Source: Opitutales bacterium
GTDB lineage: Bacteria; Verrucomicrobiota; Verrucomicrobiia; Opitutales; Oceanipulchritudinaceae
Reading direction: 5' to 3'
Assembly (NCBI GenBank): GCA_007133065.1
Contig: SLNJ01000035.1
Span: 1 to 55,502, forward strand
Length of the DNA: 55,502 nt
Shown one piece after another: positions 1 through 8,601 of this stretch (positions within the stretch are counted from its first letter, which is position 1; each line of letters begins with the position of its first letter). A program made the position numbers and the translations under genes. A model generated the notes under the pieces. It was not told the DNA's origin. It worked only from the letters and a program-made list of their open reading frames with translations, and did no database searches.

Positions 1-114
1 AAGCGCCATAGCGGCTCTATCGCTGCGTTCCACGACGCGCCGCGATAGGACATCAGCGACGTGTCGTGCGCCTTGCGCTAGAACCACTCTGACGCTTCCC
101 CGTTCCACGGCGGC
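1..114. repeat. Partial copy of a dispersed repeat shared with 19005-19226
   Basis: Two blocks here recur exactly near 19 kb. Bases 1-15 match 19005-19019, and the 31 bases at 84-114 (starting CCACTCTGACGCTTCCCCG) match 19196-19226. The material between the blocks differs: 68 bases here against 176 at the second site. The repeat may extend upstream of the window. The remaining bases to 397 hold no gene I can support; open frames there are shadows. Confidence 0.7.
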
Positions 115-397
115 ATCCCGTCGTTCCCGCGGTGGCCACCCGTCGCGGGTGAGCTGGATAATACGATATGCCGTGGTGAATCGCCGCGACGGGGTACCAT
201 TCGTGCGCGTCCGGAGGGCATAGAAGCCGTTGGGGTGGTCGTCTGCGGCGGCAGGGCATCCTACCGAGCAGATCACTGTGTCGCAGGCGCAACTGAGTTG
301 CCGGTTGCGAGTTACACGGTGCCACACTGTCAACCTATGGCCGGACTGGACAGGAAAAGTCTGGCCTATGCGAAAGCGAGCGTAGAGAGTTTGTGCT

Positions 398-2167
398 ATG
401 GAAATGCTGCTCCGTCATGTTACGATGGCTCAACTCGCGGGAATGTACCGGCGCAACGGGAATTGCTCTCCCGCTCCGCATCTGCGCGACGCAAAAGCGG
501 TCGCACGCGCCCGGCGCCTCGCGAAGCGCAACGGGGTATGGGAGGATCTCAGCGTACTCGACCCCGCGCGTGAGATTCCGGTGATCAAGCGTTCGGACTA
601 CCGGCGGTTCCGTCGCGACGGCGACCGGCAGGTCGCCGCGGCCAAGGCGGGAGTGCGGCGCCGCGAGCTCGACCGGGCAGCCATGGCGCTGTGGATGGAT
701 CATCCGAAAGCGGACATCGACTACCTGCAGGATCTGCTCTGGGCGTACTGCGATGATTGGACCTGGGTGATCAACGCCCACGAGGGGAAGGCCATCGATC
801 TTGGTTCCGCGATGCTGGGGGCCCGGCTCGCCGAAATCCTTCACGTCCTCGGGGATCGCCTCGAAGACGAGGTGACCGACCGCGTCGCCCGCGCCATCGA
901 GCGGCACCTGTTTGAGCCGTTCTGGGATTACCGGCACATGGATGACTGGAAGACCACTCGGATGAACTGGAACCATGTCTGCAACGGCGAAGTGATCCGG
1001 GCGGCGTTGTACCGGATCGATGACCCGGAAGTGCTGGCCCACATGACCCACGCCGCAATCCAGAATCTCACCTATGCGATCGATGGATTTGCCGGCGACG
1101 GCGGATGCCTGGAGGGTCCAGGCTATTGGGGGTATGGATTCGGACACTTCCTGCTGACCGCGCACGCGCTCTCCAACCGTACCGGCGGCGAGCTGAATAT
1201 CGTCGCGGATTCGTCCGGAAAAATCGCGCGGATCTGCCGGTACCCGTTGGCCGCCTACATTGGCGAACGGTTTCGTTCGACGTTCGCCGACTCGGGGCAC
1301 GGGTACATCTCCGCCCACACCGCGATGATCATCAACGCGTTCGACCACCTGCCGGAACTCTACGCGCTCTGCGCCCGTCACCCCGATCGGACGCTGAAGG
1401 TGCAGTCGATGCATGAACTGGCCCTGTACTCGGGATTCAAGGCGCCGGCGGAGCGGGATCAGAACGATTACCTGCTCCCGGATCTTGGCCAGGTTAAGCT
1501 GCGCGGGGCGCCCGGAAGGCGGCAGATGACGCTGATGGCTCTGGCCGGCAACAACGGTGTGCCGCACAACCACAACGACATCGGCAGCTTCATCGTTCAC
1601 AAGCACGGTAAGATGCTCCTTGTCGATCCCGGCGCGCCGGTATACCGGCGTAAAACATTCGGTCCCGATCGCTACGACATTATATTCTGCAGCGCCCTGG
1701 GGCATTCGGTTCCCGTAATCGACGGCGTCATGCAGCAGGCCGGTTCGGAATACTTCGGAACACTTGCGGTCGAGAACCTGAACGGGGAGGGAACGAAACG
1801 CGCCGTAATCGATATGACCCACGCCTACCCGAAGGGCACCGTGCAGCGACTGATCCGGACCTTCGAGTTCGACGCCACCCGGAACACCCTGGTTCTCGAG
1901 GATGCATACGAATTCAGAAAAACGCCCCAATTGCTCGAGGAGGCGTTCATTACGTTCGAGCGCGTGCGCGTGTCCAACGGGAGCGTTCAGATCGGTGCGA
2001 AAACGTCCGGTCTCACTCTGGTTGCCGAATCGTGTGCGGGACGCTTCGACGCCGTGCGCATGGTCGAGGAGTCGAAGGAGGGCCGGACCGATGACGTCAT
2101 TACCCGGATCCGCTTCACCCCCGATACCCTCGCGCGCAGGATGACCCTGCGATTCCGCATTGCGTGA
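398..2167 (+). CDS. Heparinase II/III-like polysaccharide lyase family protein
   Basis: A 589-residue protein with the two-part architecture of heparinase II/III-like lyases. An alpha-helical toroid occupies about residues 80-330, followed by a beta-sandwich from about 370 to the end. Visible family signatures are an Asn-containing segment (RMNWNHVCNGE, N192), GPGYWGYGFGHF with Y243, and PHNHNDIGSF with H390/H392, then a hydrophobic strand ending in LVDPG. In characterised lyases these Asn/Tyr/His positions form the active site. No signal peptide is visible, so the substrate may be an imported oligosaccharide. The start at 398 lacks a clear ribosome binding site; ATGs at 404 and 425 are alternatives. 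It converges with the archease operon. The substrate (heparin, alginate or another uronate polymer) cannot be read from sequence. Confidence 0.85.
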   Translation: MEMLLRHVTMAQLAGMYRRNGNCSPAPHLRDAKAVARARRLAKRNGVWEDLSVLDPAREIPVIKRSDYRRFRRDGDRQVAAAKAGVRRRELDRAAMALWMDHPKADIDYLQDLLWAYCDDWTWVINAHEGKAIDLGSAMLGARLAEILHVLGDRLEDEVTDRVARAIERHLFEPFWDYRHMDDWKTTRMNWNHVCNGEVIRAALYRIDDPEVLAHMTHAAIQNLTYAIDGFAGDGGCLEGPGYWGYGFGHFLLTAHALSNRTGGELNIVADSSGKIARICRYPLAAYIGERFRSTFADSGHGYISAHTAMIINAFDHLPELYALCARHPDRTLKVQSMHELALYSGFKAPAERDQNDYLLPDLGQVKLRGAPGRRQMTLMALAGNNGVPHNHNDIGSFIVHKHGKMLLVDPGAPVYRRKTFGPDRYDIIFCSALGHSVPVIDGVMQQAGSEYFGTLAVENLNGEGTKRAVIDMTHAYPKGTVQRLIRTFEFDATRNTLVLEDAYEFRKTPQLLEEAFITFERVRVSNGSVQIGAKTSGLTLVAESCAGRFDAVRMVEESKEGRTDDVITRIRFTPDTLARRMTLRFRIA

Positions 2168-2224
2168 TGACGCGCTCCGCGCGTCCGGCAGGGCGGTGCA
2201 GCCGCTCCCACCCTTCGCGCCAGG

Positions 2225-2656
2225 CTAAATATCGAGCACCACCGTGGCCTGCCACCCGTGGTCGGTCGGTTTGAGTTGGAAGTCGTACAGGGTGACGGCT
2301 TTGACATCCACCACCTGCTCGTGGCGGTCGGGGTCGAGTTGCTCGCCCGCGGCGACAGCGTGCAGGCAATGCCCGTTTCCCTCGGCGAAGACTTCGAGCG
2401 ATTCGACGTGCAGCAGTAACTGTTCGGCGTCCTTCAGATAGATTGCTTCCTGCAGAAAGTTGAAGAGGAGCATGTCCAGGGCGTCGTTCTCCAGAGTGAA
2501 GGTGCGCGTCTCGCGGAGAGCCACTGCCTCCGGATTGGAGACCATGACGGCGAGGGTGGCCTCCCATGCGGCCCGAAAGACCTCCGCCAGGTCCGCTCCC
2601 CACGCGTGGAACGCCACGTCGGCGATCGCGACATCATCGAGGTATTCATAGGGCAT
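2225..2656 (-). CDS. Archease family protein, RtcB-activating chaperone
   Basis: A 143-residue protein with the archease pattern: an N-terminal VAIADVAFHAWG segment matching the family's (H/T)TADxG strand, a helix with AEVFRAAWEATLAVM, and a C-terminal KAVTLYDFQLKP...WQATVVLDI strand pair. In known systems archease speeds RtcB guanylylation and turnover and widens nucleotide use. It is the last gene of a three-gene operon: its ATG lies 4 bases after the stop of the G3E GTPase, with rtcB first. I chose 2656 because the longer frame upstream overlaps the GTPase gene and the homology begins at MPYEYLDD. Archease identity rests on sequence pattern plus linkage to rtcB, which support each other. 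Confidence 0.85.
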   Translation of the reverse strand: MPYEYLDDVAIADVAFHAWGADLAEVFRAAWEATLAVMVSNPEAVALRETRTFTLENDALDMLLFNFLQEAIYLKDAEQLLLHVESLEVFAEGNGHCLHAVAAGEQLDPDRHEQVVDVKAVTLYDFQLKPTDHGWQATVVLDI

Positions 2657-2660
2657 GGCG

Positions 2661-3587
2661 TTATCCGGGTTCTGCGGGATCGACCTCGCACGCGCGCAGG
2701 GCCGCGAGAATCGACGGCTTCCGGCTCTCCAGCTTGGCACCGATAAAAATCAGCTCGGTGGTGTCGTGTTCGAATGGTTCGACCTCCCAGCGGCCGGCGA
2801 CGTAGTTGAACAGGACCGGACCGGTCGTCATCCGGACAAACCCTTTCGCCCGGTAGACCTCCGGCGCGAGCTTGCCGGCGAAGGCCTCGAAACCGTCCGG
2901 GTCGTGGAGGCGGTCGGATTGGTGAACAAAGGTGTCGAACTCGGGTTGGTGGGTGTGTGTTGCGGGCGATCGCACACGGGCGTCCGCGTCCAGGGAGAGA
3001 AGGAGATCATGGTCCACCTCACACCGACGGGTGCGCAGGATTGGAGCATCTGCATTCAGGTCGCGCAGGCGCGCTTCAATCCTGCAGAGCTTATCCTCCG
3101 CGTCGACGAGGTCGATCTTGTTGAGCAGGATCAGATCCGCGCTCTCGACCTGGGAACGCAGGGTGTGGCCGATTTCCGGAAAACGCAGGAGTCCGTCGGC
3201 ATCGGCCACCAGCACGACTCCGTCGAGGCGCACCCGCGGGAGGCTTTCCTCGATGTCAAACGCCATCGCGTCGGGCTCGGCGACTCCGGTGGTTTCGACG
3301 ACGATGTGCTCCGGGCCGACTGTGTTGATGATCTCGTCGATGGCAGCCTCGAACTCGCCGGCCAGGGAACAGCAGACACAACCGCCAACCAGCTCGGTCA
3401 TGCGGATGTTGGTTCCTTCAATGATTTTTCCGTCGATGCCGATCTCTCCGAATTCGTTCATGAGAAAGGCGAGCTTGCGTCCGGCGGTTGCGTCGATCAA
3501 CCGCCGCAGCAGCGTTGTCTTGCCGCTGCCCAGCGGGCCCGAGACCAGGGTCATCGGGCAGCGTGGAGATTGTGTTGATGCCTCCAT
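2661..3587 (-). CDS. G3E-family (CobW/COG0523) GTPase, putative metallochaperone
   Basis: 308 residues. The P-loop is at SGPLGSGKTTLL (about 16-27) and the CxCC metal-binding motif at GGCVCCSL (C70, C72, C73). ETTGVAEP lies near 98-105, the NKIDL guanine-specificity motif near 156-160, and a CobW C-terminal domain spans about 215-305, preceded by a His-rich THTHQPEF stretch. COG0523 proteins deliver metals (Zn, Co, Fe, Mn) to client enzymes using GTP hydrolysis. Its ATG follows the rtcB stop directly (TAAATG) and it ends 4 bases before archease, so the three are surely co-transcribed. RtcB needs Mn(II), so a role in loading or protecting RtcB metal is an attractive inference, not shown. No Zur-type operator was identified. 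Confidence 0.9.
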   Translation of the reverse strand: MEASTQSPRCPMTLVSGPLGSGKTTLLRRLIDATAGRKLAFLMNEFGEIGIDGKIIEGTNIRMTELVGGCVCCSLAGEFEAAIDEIINTVGPEHIVVETTGVAEPDAMAFDIEESLPRVRLDGVVLVADADGLLRFPEIGHTLRSQVESADLILLNKIDLVDAEDKLCRIEARLRDLNADAPILRTRRCEVDHDLLLSLDADARVRSPATHTHQPEFDTFVHQSDRLHDPDGFEAFAGKLAPEVYRAKGFVRMTTGPVLFNYVAGRWEVEPFEHDTTELIFIGAKLESRKPSILAALRACEVDPAEPG

Positions 3588-5048
3588 TTATCCTTTGACA
3601 TTGCCCACGGGCGAGAATCGGGCAACCCGGCGGCAGAGACCGGCCGACTCGGCGGCGGCGATGACATCGTCGATACTCTTGTAGGCGGCCCCGGCTTCCT
3701 CGGCCAGGCCGCGCATCGAGGTCGATCGCACGTAAATGCCCTGCGACTCCAAGTGTCTCTGCAGGTCCCGGCCGTGCCACTGCTTGCGGGCACGGGTGCG
3801 GCTCATCGTCCGGCCGCTGCCATGGGCGGTGCTGAAGAACGCCTGGCTGCCCTCCGGCACCCCGGCCAGCAGGTAGGAACCGCTCTCCATGCTCCCGCCG
3901 AGGATCACGGGCTGCCCGGTCTCGCGGTAGCGCTCGGGCACCCCCTCCATTCCGGGGCCGAACGCCCGGGTCGCACCCTTCCGGTGGACCAGCAGCCGGC
4001 GCTCCTCGCCGTCGACGGCGTGCCGTTCGAGTTTTGCCGTGTTGTGGGAGACGTCGTAGACCATGTGCATGCCGAGGTCCTCGGCCGAGCGTCCGAAGAT
4101 CTCGGAAAAGACCTCGCGGATGCGGTGGAGAATCACCTGGCGGTTCGCGAACGACATGTTGATCCCGCATTTCATGGCGGCGAAGTAATCGCGTCCCTCC
4201 GGACTGTCGAACGGGGCGCAGGCGAGCTCCCGGTCGCGAATCGGGATTCCGTATTTCTCCTGCATGACCTTGAGGAATACCTGCAGGTAGTCCGTTGCCA
4301 CCTGATGGCCGAATCCCCGGCTGCCGCAGTGGAACATGACGACGACCTGGTTCGGGATCGTGATTCCCATCGCCCGGGCCAGGGTGTCGTCGGCAATTCC
4401 ATCGGGTGGCGCCGTCTGGATCTCCAGGTAGTGGTTCCCGGACCCCAGGGTTCCGATCTGGGTCAATCCGCGCTGCACGGCGCGGTCGCTGATTTTCGAA
4501 GCGTCCGCACCGGCGATGCACCCCTCTTCCTCCGTCAGTTCCAGATCCTCCTCCCAGCCGTACCCCTCGCGCACGCACCAGCACGCGCCCTCCTGCACCA
4601 TCCGGCGGAACGCATCCGGCGAGAGTTTGACAAACCCCTTGGATCCCACCCCCGCAGGAACACGCTCGAAGAGGCGGTCCACCAACGTGCGAATATGCGG
4701 CTGGACCTCGTTCCATGTGAGGTTCGTGGTCACCAGCCGCATTCCGCAGTTGATGTCGAAGCCGATCCCGCCCGGCGAGATCACTCCGTCCCGGTCGACA
4801 TCCATGGCGGCCACTCCGCCTATAGGAAATCCGTAGCCCGAGTGCCCGTCCGGCATGCAGAACGCGTAATCGGTGATCCCCGGAAGCGCGGCCACGTTGG
4901 TGATCTGCTCATAGACACTCGGTTCCATGGCGTCGATCAGCTTCTCGGTGGCGAAAATGCGCGCCGGCACCCGCATCCCCTCTTTATACGAGGGAGAGAT
5001 CTCCCATACAGCCTCCGCGCAACGGTTGAGAAATTCGGGAATCGGCAT
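3588..5048 (-). CDS. rtcB: RNA-splicing ligase RtcB
   Basis: 486 residues from ATG 5048, the usual RtcB length. RtcB joins RNA 3'-phosphate or 2',3'-cyclic phosphate ends to 5'-OH ends using GTP and Mn(II). Key residues are all present: FDINCGMR (D98, C101), GSGNHYLEIQ (N205, H206), HCGSRGFGH (H240), VYDVSHNTAK (H334) and STAHGSGRTMSR, whose H409 is the expected guanylylation site. Numbering tracks the archaeal enzyme closely. A TTG two codons upstream (5054) is a less likely start. It heads the operon with the G3E GTPase and archease. There is no adjacent rtcR regulator or rtcA cyclase, so control differs from the E. coli locus. Function could be tRNA or rRNA repair. Confidence 0.97.
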   Translation of the reverse strand: MPIPEFLNRCAEAVWEISPSYKEGMRVPARIFATEKLIDAMEPSVYEQITNVAALPGITDYAFCMPDGHSGYGFPIGGVAAMDVDRDGVISPGGIGFDINCGMRLVTTNLTWNEVQPHIRTLVDRLFERVPAGVGSKGFVKLSPDAFRRMVQEGACWCVREGYGWEEDLELTEEEGCIAGADASKISDRAVQRGLTQIGTLGSGNHYLEIQTAPPDGIADDTLARAMGITIPNQVVVMFHCGSRGFGHQVATDYLQVFLKVMQEKYGIPIRDRELACAPFDSPEGRDYFAAMKCGINMSFANRQVILHRIREVFSEIFGRSAEDLGMHMVYDVSHNTAKLERHAVDGEERRLLVHRKGATRAFGPGMEGVPERYRETGQPVILGGSMESGSYLLAGVPEGSQAFFSTAHGSGRTMSRTRARKQWHGRDLQRHLESQGIYVRSTSMRGLAEEAGAAYKSIDDVIAAAESAGLCRRVARFSPVGNVKG

Positions 5049-5256
5049 GATCAAAAAGTGTTGCCGTGCGACATACGACGGGCCGCACCGTCGAATCGGA
5101 TACGTTTCAGTGTTTCGAACACTCTACCCGCGTAACCGCTCGGATGCAATCCTTTGCACCGGTTACGATGCCTGCGAGGCGTGCATGAAGCAAGAGGCTG
5201 CTCCGTACCTCGTGCCGCGGCTGCAGGTGGGACCGATCAGCAGGAAATTGCCGCGG

Positions 5257-5580
5257 CTACACACCGTACGAATACACGGTTTCGATCATACACCGGTAGT
5301 TCTCGAACTTGACGTATTCGGGCACGGTGTTGGAGACCCCGGGAAGGAATCCGCCTCCCGGGTTGAGGCGATCAAGACGTTGGAGGACGTGCGATCTGAC
5401 CTGCTCGGGCGTGCCGCGTGCCATAAGGTCGAGGTCGATATTCCCCAGGAGGCAGAAACTCCCTGGCCACCGGGTTTTGATCTCGAGCGGATCCATCGAT
5501 TTCGGCTCCAACGGGTGGATGCCCTGCACGCCAATCTCCGCGAGCGTATCCAGCACGTCAAAGAGACGCCCGTCGGGGCT
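5257..5580 (-). pseudogene. C-terminal remnant of a uroporphyrinogen decarboxylase-family gene
   Basis: About 107 codons encode a clear UroD C-terminal segment: DGRLFDVLDTLAEIGVQGIH, then PLEPKSMDPLEIK, NIDLDLMARGTPEQV, GGGFLPGVSNTVP and a final ENYRCMIETVYSYG. The first two thirds, including the active-site barrel entrance, are missing. The homology starts immediately after the TGA of the sirtuin gene and is in the same reading frame. The coding sequence is otherwise clean, which suggests a recent deletion or translocation rather than long decay. A GTG at 5556 could allow translation of a 99-residue fragment, but that would not make a functional enzyme. It is not a copy of the UroD-like gene at 8602-9582, which belongs to a different subfamily. 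Confidence 0.8.
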
Positions 5581-6297
5581 TCAGCTCTCCTGTAGCAGCT
5601 CCTCGACGATGCGCGGGACGGCGCTGCAGGCCGATGTGGAGTAAATGAGGAGCGCTGCGGTCGGTGGGAATCCTGCGATGCGTCCGGCGTCCGGGTCGAT
5701 CCAATAGACGGTGGTTGAAGGGGGGACAAGGTGGACGAGGCCGGCCGCGGGGTACACTTGAAGAGAGGTGCCGATGACGAGCAGGGTATCCGCCGCCTCG
5801 ATGATCGGGACTGCGTTGGTGTATTCGGGGACCTCCTCGCCGAACCACACAACGTGGGGGCGAAGTTGGCTGCCAAACGGGCAGTGGTCGCCCGGCGTGA
5901 GGTCCTTTGGACCCCAGTAGAGGACCTTTTCGGGGATGAGAGTGCTGCGCACTTTCATGATCTCTCCGTGAAGGTGCAGGACGCGGGTCGAGCCGGCGCG
6001 CTCATGGAGATCGTCGATGTTCTGTGTGATGATCGACACCTTGTGCCGCTGTTCGAGGTTGGCCAGCGCGACATGTGCGGCGTTCGGTTGTGCCGCCCCA
6101 ACCGCACGGCGTCGTTCGTTGTAAAAACGCAGGACGGTCTCCGGGTCGCGTTCCCAGGCTTCCGGCGTCGCCACCTCCTCCAGTCGGTGCCCTTCCCAGA
6201 GACCGCCCGCGCCGCGAAACGTCGGGATTCCGCTTTCGGCACTAATTCCGGATCCAGTGAAAACAACAATGTGCATTCGATTGGTTCCCATGCTCAT
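5581..6297 (-). CDS. cobB: Sirtuin, NAD-dependent protein deacylase (CobB-like)
   Basis: 238 residues covering a whole sirtuin core. Seen are the NAD-binding FTGSGISAESGIPTFRG (13-29), the FYNERRR segment with Y59 and R62, TQNIDDLHERAG (91-102), the catalytic HGE at H110, RPHVVWFGE and VIGTSLQVYPAA. It resembles E. coli CobB, in which the Tyr-x-x-Arg pair supports desuccinylation as well as deacetylation. The four zinc-ribbon cysteines of CobB are not present; only one Cys (GDHCPFG) lies in that stretch, as in a zinc-poor bacterial subgroup. M8 (6276) is an alternative start. It lies 21 bases after the CE15-like gene on the same strand and is followed in frame, beyond its TGA, by a UroD remnant. 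Confidence 0.92.
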   Translation of the reverse strand: MSMGTNRMHIVVFTGSGISAESGIPTFRGAGGLWEGHRLEEVATPEAWERDPETVLRFYNERRRAVGAAQPNAAHVALANLEQRHKVSIITQNIDDLHERAGSTRVLHLHGEIMKVRSTLIPEKVLYWGPKDLTPGDHCPFGSQLRPHVVWFGEEVPEYTNAVPIIEAADTLLVIGTSLQVYPAAGLVHLVPPSTTVYWIDPDAGRIAGFPPTAALLIYSTSACSAVPRIVEELLQES

Positions 6298-6318
6298 GCA
6301 GCGCCCACCAGACGCGAT

Positions 6319-7431
6319 TCATTGAAGCTGCGGACCGGCCTCATCTCCTTCGGATCGGGGAGGGGCGAGAAGGCTGTGCAGGTCGGGGTAGAGGAGGCGC
6401 TGGAAATTGCGCGGTGCGCACTCCCGCCCCAGACGGGAGTCAATGAAATCGAGAAGGGCGTTGTAGTCCTCGGGGCGGTGGGCATGGCCGCTCTCCCGAT
6501 AGGACCAGCCAATTGCGTCCGGTTGTCCGAGCATCGCGTACACCTCACGTGCGGCGTGCGCGGCGACATAGGTTCCCGCAGGGTTCGCGCCGACATCCTC
6601 GTAGGCTTCCGTAAGAAGCAGCCCGCGGGGGGAGACCAGGGCATGGAGGAAGTGGTTGTCATAGGGCAGGTCCGCGTCGCGATGACGGTGGTCGGCGAAC
6701 CCCTTCCCGAACCAAAAAATATTCCGGGAGCCGAAGAATGAGTCGATGGTCTCACTCCCTTGCATTTTGAGGCGGTTGAGGCCGGCACCGCCGATCCCGG
6801 AGTTGTTCGGGTTGGTGATGGCGATGCGCTCGTCGGTTGCGCCGGCGAGGAGCGCGGTTTTTCCGCCGCGGGAATGCCCGGTGATCGCGATGCCGTCGGG
6901 ACGGATATGCGGAATCTGGAGCAGCGCATCAACACAGCGGTGGTACGCCCACGCCCACGCCGAACAAACCCCGAAATCCGCGTCGGGGAAGAGGCGATAC
7001 AACCCGGTTCGCCGAAAATCGTCGGGGTTGTCCGCCGCCGCTGCGGTCCGATCGAAGCGAGCCGCGATGCAATCGCGTTCCAGGACACTGCGCACCACCT
7101 CGTCACTAAAATAACGCCAGCAACCGTCACCATCCACGACGACCGGAAAGGGTCCCTCGCCCGGCGGCAACCACAGGGAGAGGGTGAGGGAGAGCTCCTT
7201 GCCTTCCGGAAAGCGGACGCGCACTTCGTAGGTGTGATACTGGACTGATTTCCATGCGCGCACCGTACCCCTCGATCGGAGCAGCAGGTCGACCCGTTCG
7301 GGCGCCGGCGGCATGCCCCCAAACTCGTGAGGAATGATCGCCTGATAGAGTTCATCGCGCCGCCGGGGCCAATGCTCCCGGGAAACAGGTGAACCGTCGT
7401 CGTGAGTGAGCAGGTTAGGTGTGAGTTTCAT
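6319..7431 (-). CDS. CE15-like alpha/beta-hydrolase (glucuronoyl/acetyl esterase family)
   Basis: 370 residues with the carbohydrate esterase family 15 layout. The nucleophile elbow is TGHSRGGKTALL (S187), close to the family's G-C-S-R-x-G-K-x-A. It is followed by DERIAITNPNNSGIGGAG, which holds the oxyanion/acid region, and a late YRESGHAHRPEDY supplying the catalytic His (H316). CE15 enzymes cleave ester links between glucuronic acid and lignin or other alcohols; His replacing Cys before the nucleophile marks a divergent branch, so specificity is open. No signal peptide is visible, which is unusual for a lignocellulose enzyme and suggests action on imported fragments or a missed upstream start. 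It lies just upstream of the sirtuin gene. Confidence 0.82.
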   Translation of the reverse strand: MKLTPNLLTHDDGSPVSREHWPRRRDELYQAIIPHEFGGMPPAPERVDLLLRSRGTVRAWKSVQYHTYEVRVRFPEGKELSLTLSLWLPPGEGPFPVVVDGDGCWRYFSDEVVRSVLERDCIAARFDRTAAAADNPDDFRRTGLYRLFPDADFGVCSAWAWAYHRCVDALLQIPHIRPDGIAITGHSRGGKTALLAGATDERIAITNPNNSGIGGAGLNRLKMQGSETIDSFFGSRNIFWFGKGFADHRHRDADLPYDNHFLHALVSPRGLLLTEAYEDVGANPAGTYVAAHAAREVYAMLGQPDAIGWSYRESGHAHRPEDYNALLDFIDSRLGRECAPRNFQRLLYPDLHSLLAPPRSEGDEAGPQLQ

Positions 7432-7735
7432 GGCATGGGGTGGTTATGGATGGGAGGTGGACGGTCTGCACCGCGCCGGCGAAAGCACGGCGCGGCTCTC
7501 TCTGGTCTCGACTGATCCAGGGAGGCAGCAAGACGGGAACGGGGATCGGGAACCGGATCCATGCAAGCGCGCTGAACATGGCGTTGCAGTGTGACCTGCG
7601 CCCGATGTTTGGGCAACAAGGAAGAACGGCGGTCCATGATACCCCAATGCCGGGCGCGCCGTACCGACGCTGTGTACGACAGGCGATTTCGTTGGGGTTT
7701 CCTGAAAGAGATTCCTACAGCAGCACCCGGCTGCA
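7432..7735. other. Intergenic stretch without a recognised gene
   Basis: This 304-base gap separates the epimerase from the CE15-like gene, both on the minus strand. Frames crossing it are extensions or shadows of neighbours. I see no RNA gene, repeat or convincing promoter, although a promoter for the CE15-like/sirtuin pair would be expected near 7432-7550. Confidence 0.5.
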
Positions 7736-8572
7736 TCAGTGTCGCCAGGAGTGGGCCGGCGTCCACCCGAAGGTCTGTTCGATCTTGCTGCAGTCGAAGA
7801 CGGACGCATGGGGCGGGTGCGCTTCACGGAAGGGCCCGTCGTATCCGAAATGGCGCTTGAACGCCTCCTGGACGGGCATTTCGAGTACCGTGTCCGAGGC
7901 GGCAATCAGAAAAACCTGATGCCCGGAACTCGTCCCTTCGAGAGATGCTCTGAACGCTGAACCGACATCCCGCGCATCGATGTAGCTCCAGAAGTTGGCA
8001 TATCCGTCCGGGAAGTTTTCGCGCCGTTTTCTGAGCACCTCGTGATCGGGCATGATGACGTTGTTGATCCGGAGGCTCACAATGCCCATGGACGGGTGTC
8101 GCACGGCGAAGCCGTCTGCCAGGACCTCTCCCATGTATTTACTCATCGCATACGCAATCGGCGACGGCGTGCGATCCTCTTCATTGAAGGGGAATCGCGG
8201 CGGTATCAGGCCGGTTCCGACCCAGCCGGTTGCCATCTCGCTGCTCGCATAGATAAAGCGGCGGACCCCGAAGTCGCCTGCTGCCTGCAGCACGTTGTAT
8301 GTCGATTCCACGTTGCCGGTGAAAATCTCCTGCCGGGGAAATCCTGATGGACGCGGATTCGCAGCCAGATGGCACACGCCCTCGGGACGAGACTGGGCAA
8401 ACGCGTCGTACACCTCGCCCGCATCCGTCAGCTCGACCTTGAGTGTTTTCGCCGGCAGTGCCTCGTCGGGGAAACGGTTGTCAAGGTTTACCACCTGATG
8501 CCCGGTCGAGGCGAGTTCCCGAACAACAAACGCTCCCGCTTTTCCGCTCCCCCCAGTAACGATTACCTTCAT
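7736..8572 (-). CDS. NAD-dependent epimerase/dehydratase (extended SDR)
   Basis: 278 residues from ATG 8572. The N-terminal MKVIVTGGSGKAGAFVV is an NAD(P)-binding Rossmann glycine motif. A VCHLAANP segment, ASSEMATG with the catalytic Ser, and YAMSKYMGE with the Tyr-x3-Lys pair identify an extended short-chain dehydrogenase of the sugar epimerase type. The substrate is likely a nucleotide-sugar or a uronate, in keeping with neighbouring carbohydrate genes, but cannot be fixed. A longer frame to 8968 would overlap the UroD-like gene and lacks homology, so 8572 is preferred; a weak GGTGG precedes it. It follows the UroD-family gene by 29 bases and is probably co-transcribed with it. Confidence 0.88.
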   Translation of the reverse strand: MKVIVTGGSGKAGAFVVRELASTGHQVVNLDNRFPDEALPAKTLKVELTDAGEVYDAFAQSRPEGVCHLAANPRPSGFPRQEIFTGNVESTYNVLQAAGDFGVRRFIYASSEMATGWVGTGLIPPRFPFNEEDRTPSPIAYAMSKYMGEVLADGFAVRHPSMGIVSLRINNVIMPDHEVLRKRRENFPDGYANFWSYIDARDVGSAFRASLEGTSSGHQVFLIAASDTVLEMPVQEAFKRHFGYDGPFREAHPPHASVFDCSKIEQTFGWTPAHSWRH

Positions 8573-8601
8573 AGTGCTGCCACCCAAATGAACCGGATTC
8601 G

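Noticed and set aside
335..1930. A 531-residue open frame antisense to the heparinase-like gene
   Set aside because: It resembles nothing and mirrors a well supported gene; long antisense frames are common in this GC-rich sequence.
3753..5135. A 460-residue frame antisense to rtcB
   Set aside because: The opposite strand has all RtcB catalytic motifs; the antisense product lacks recognisable domains.
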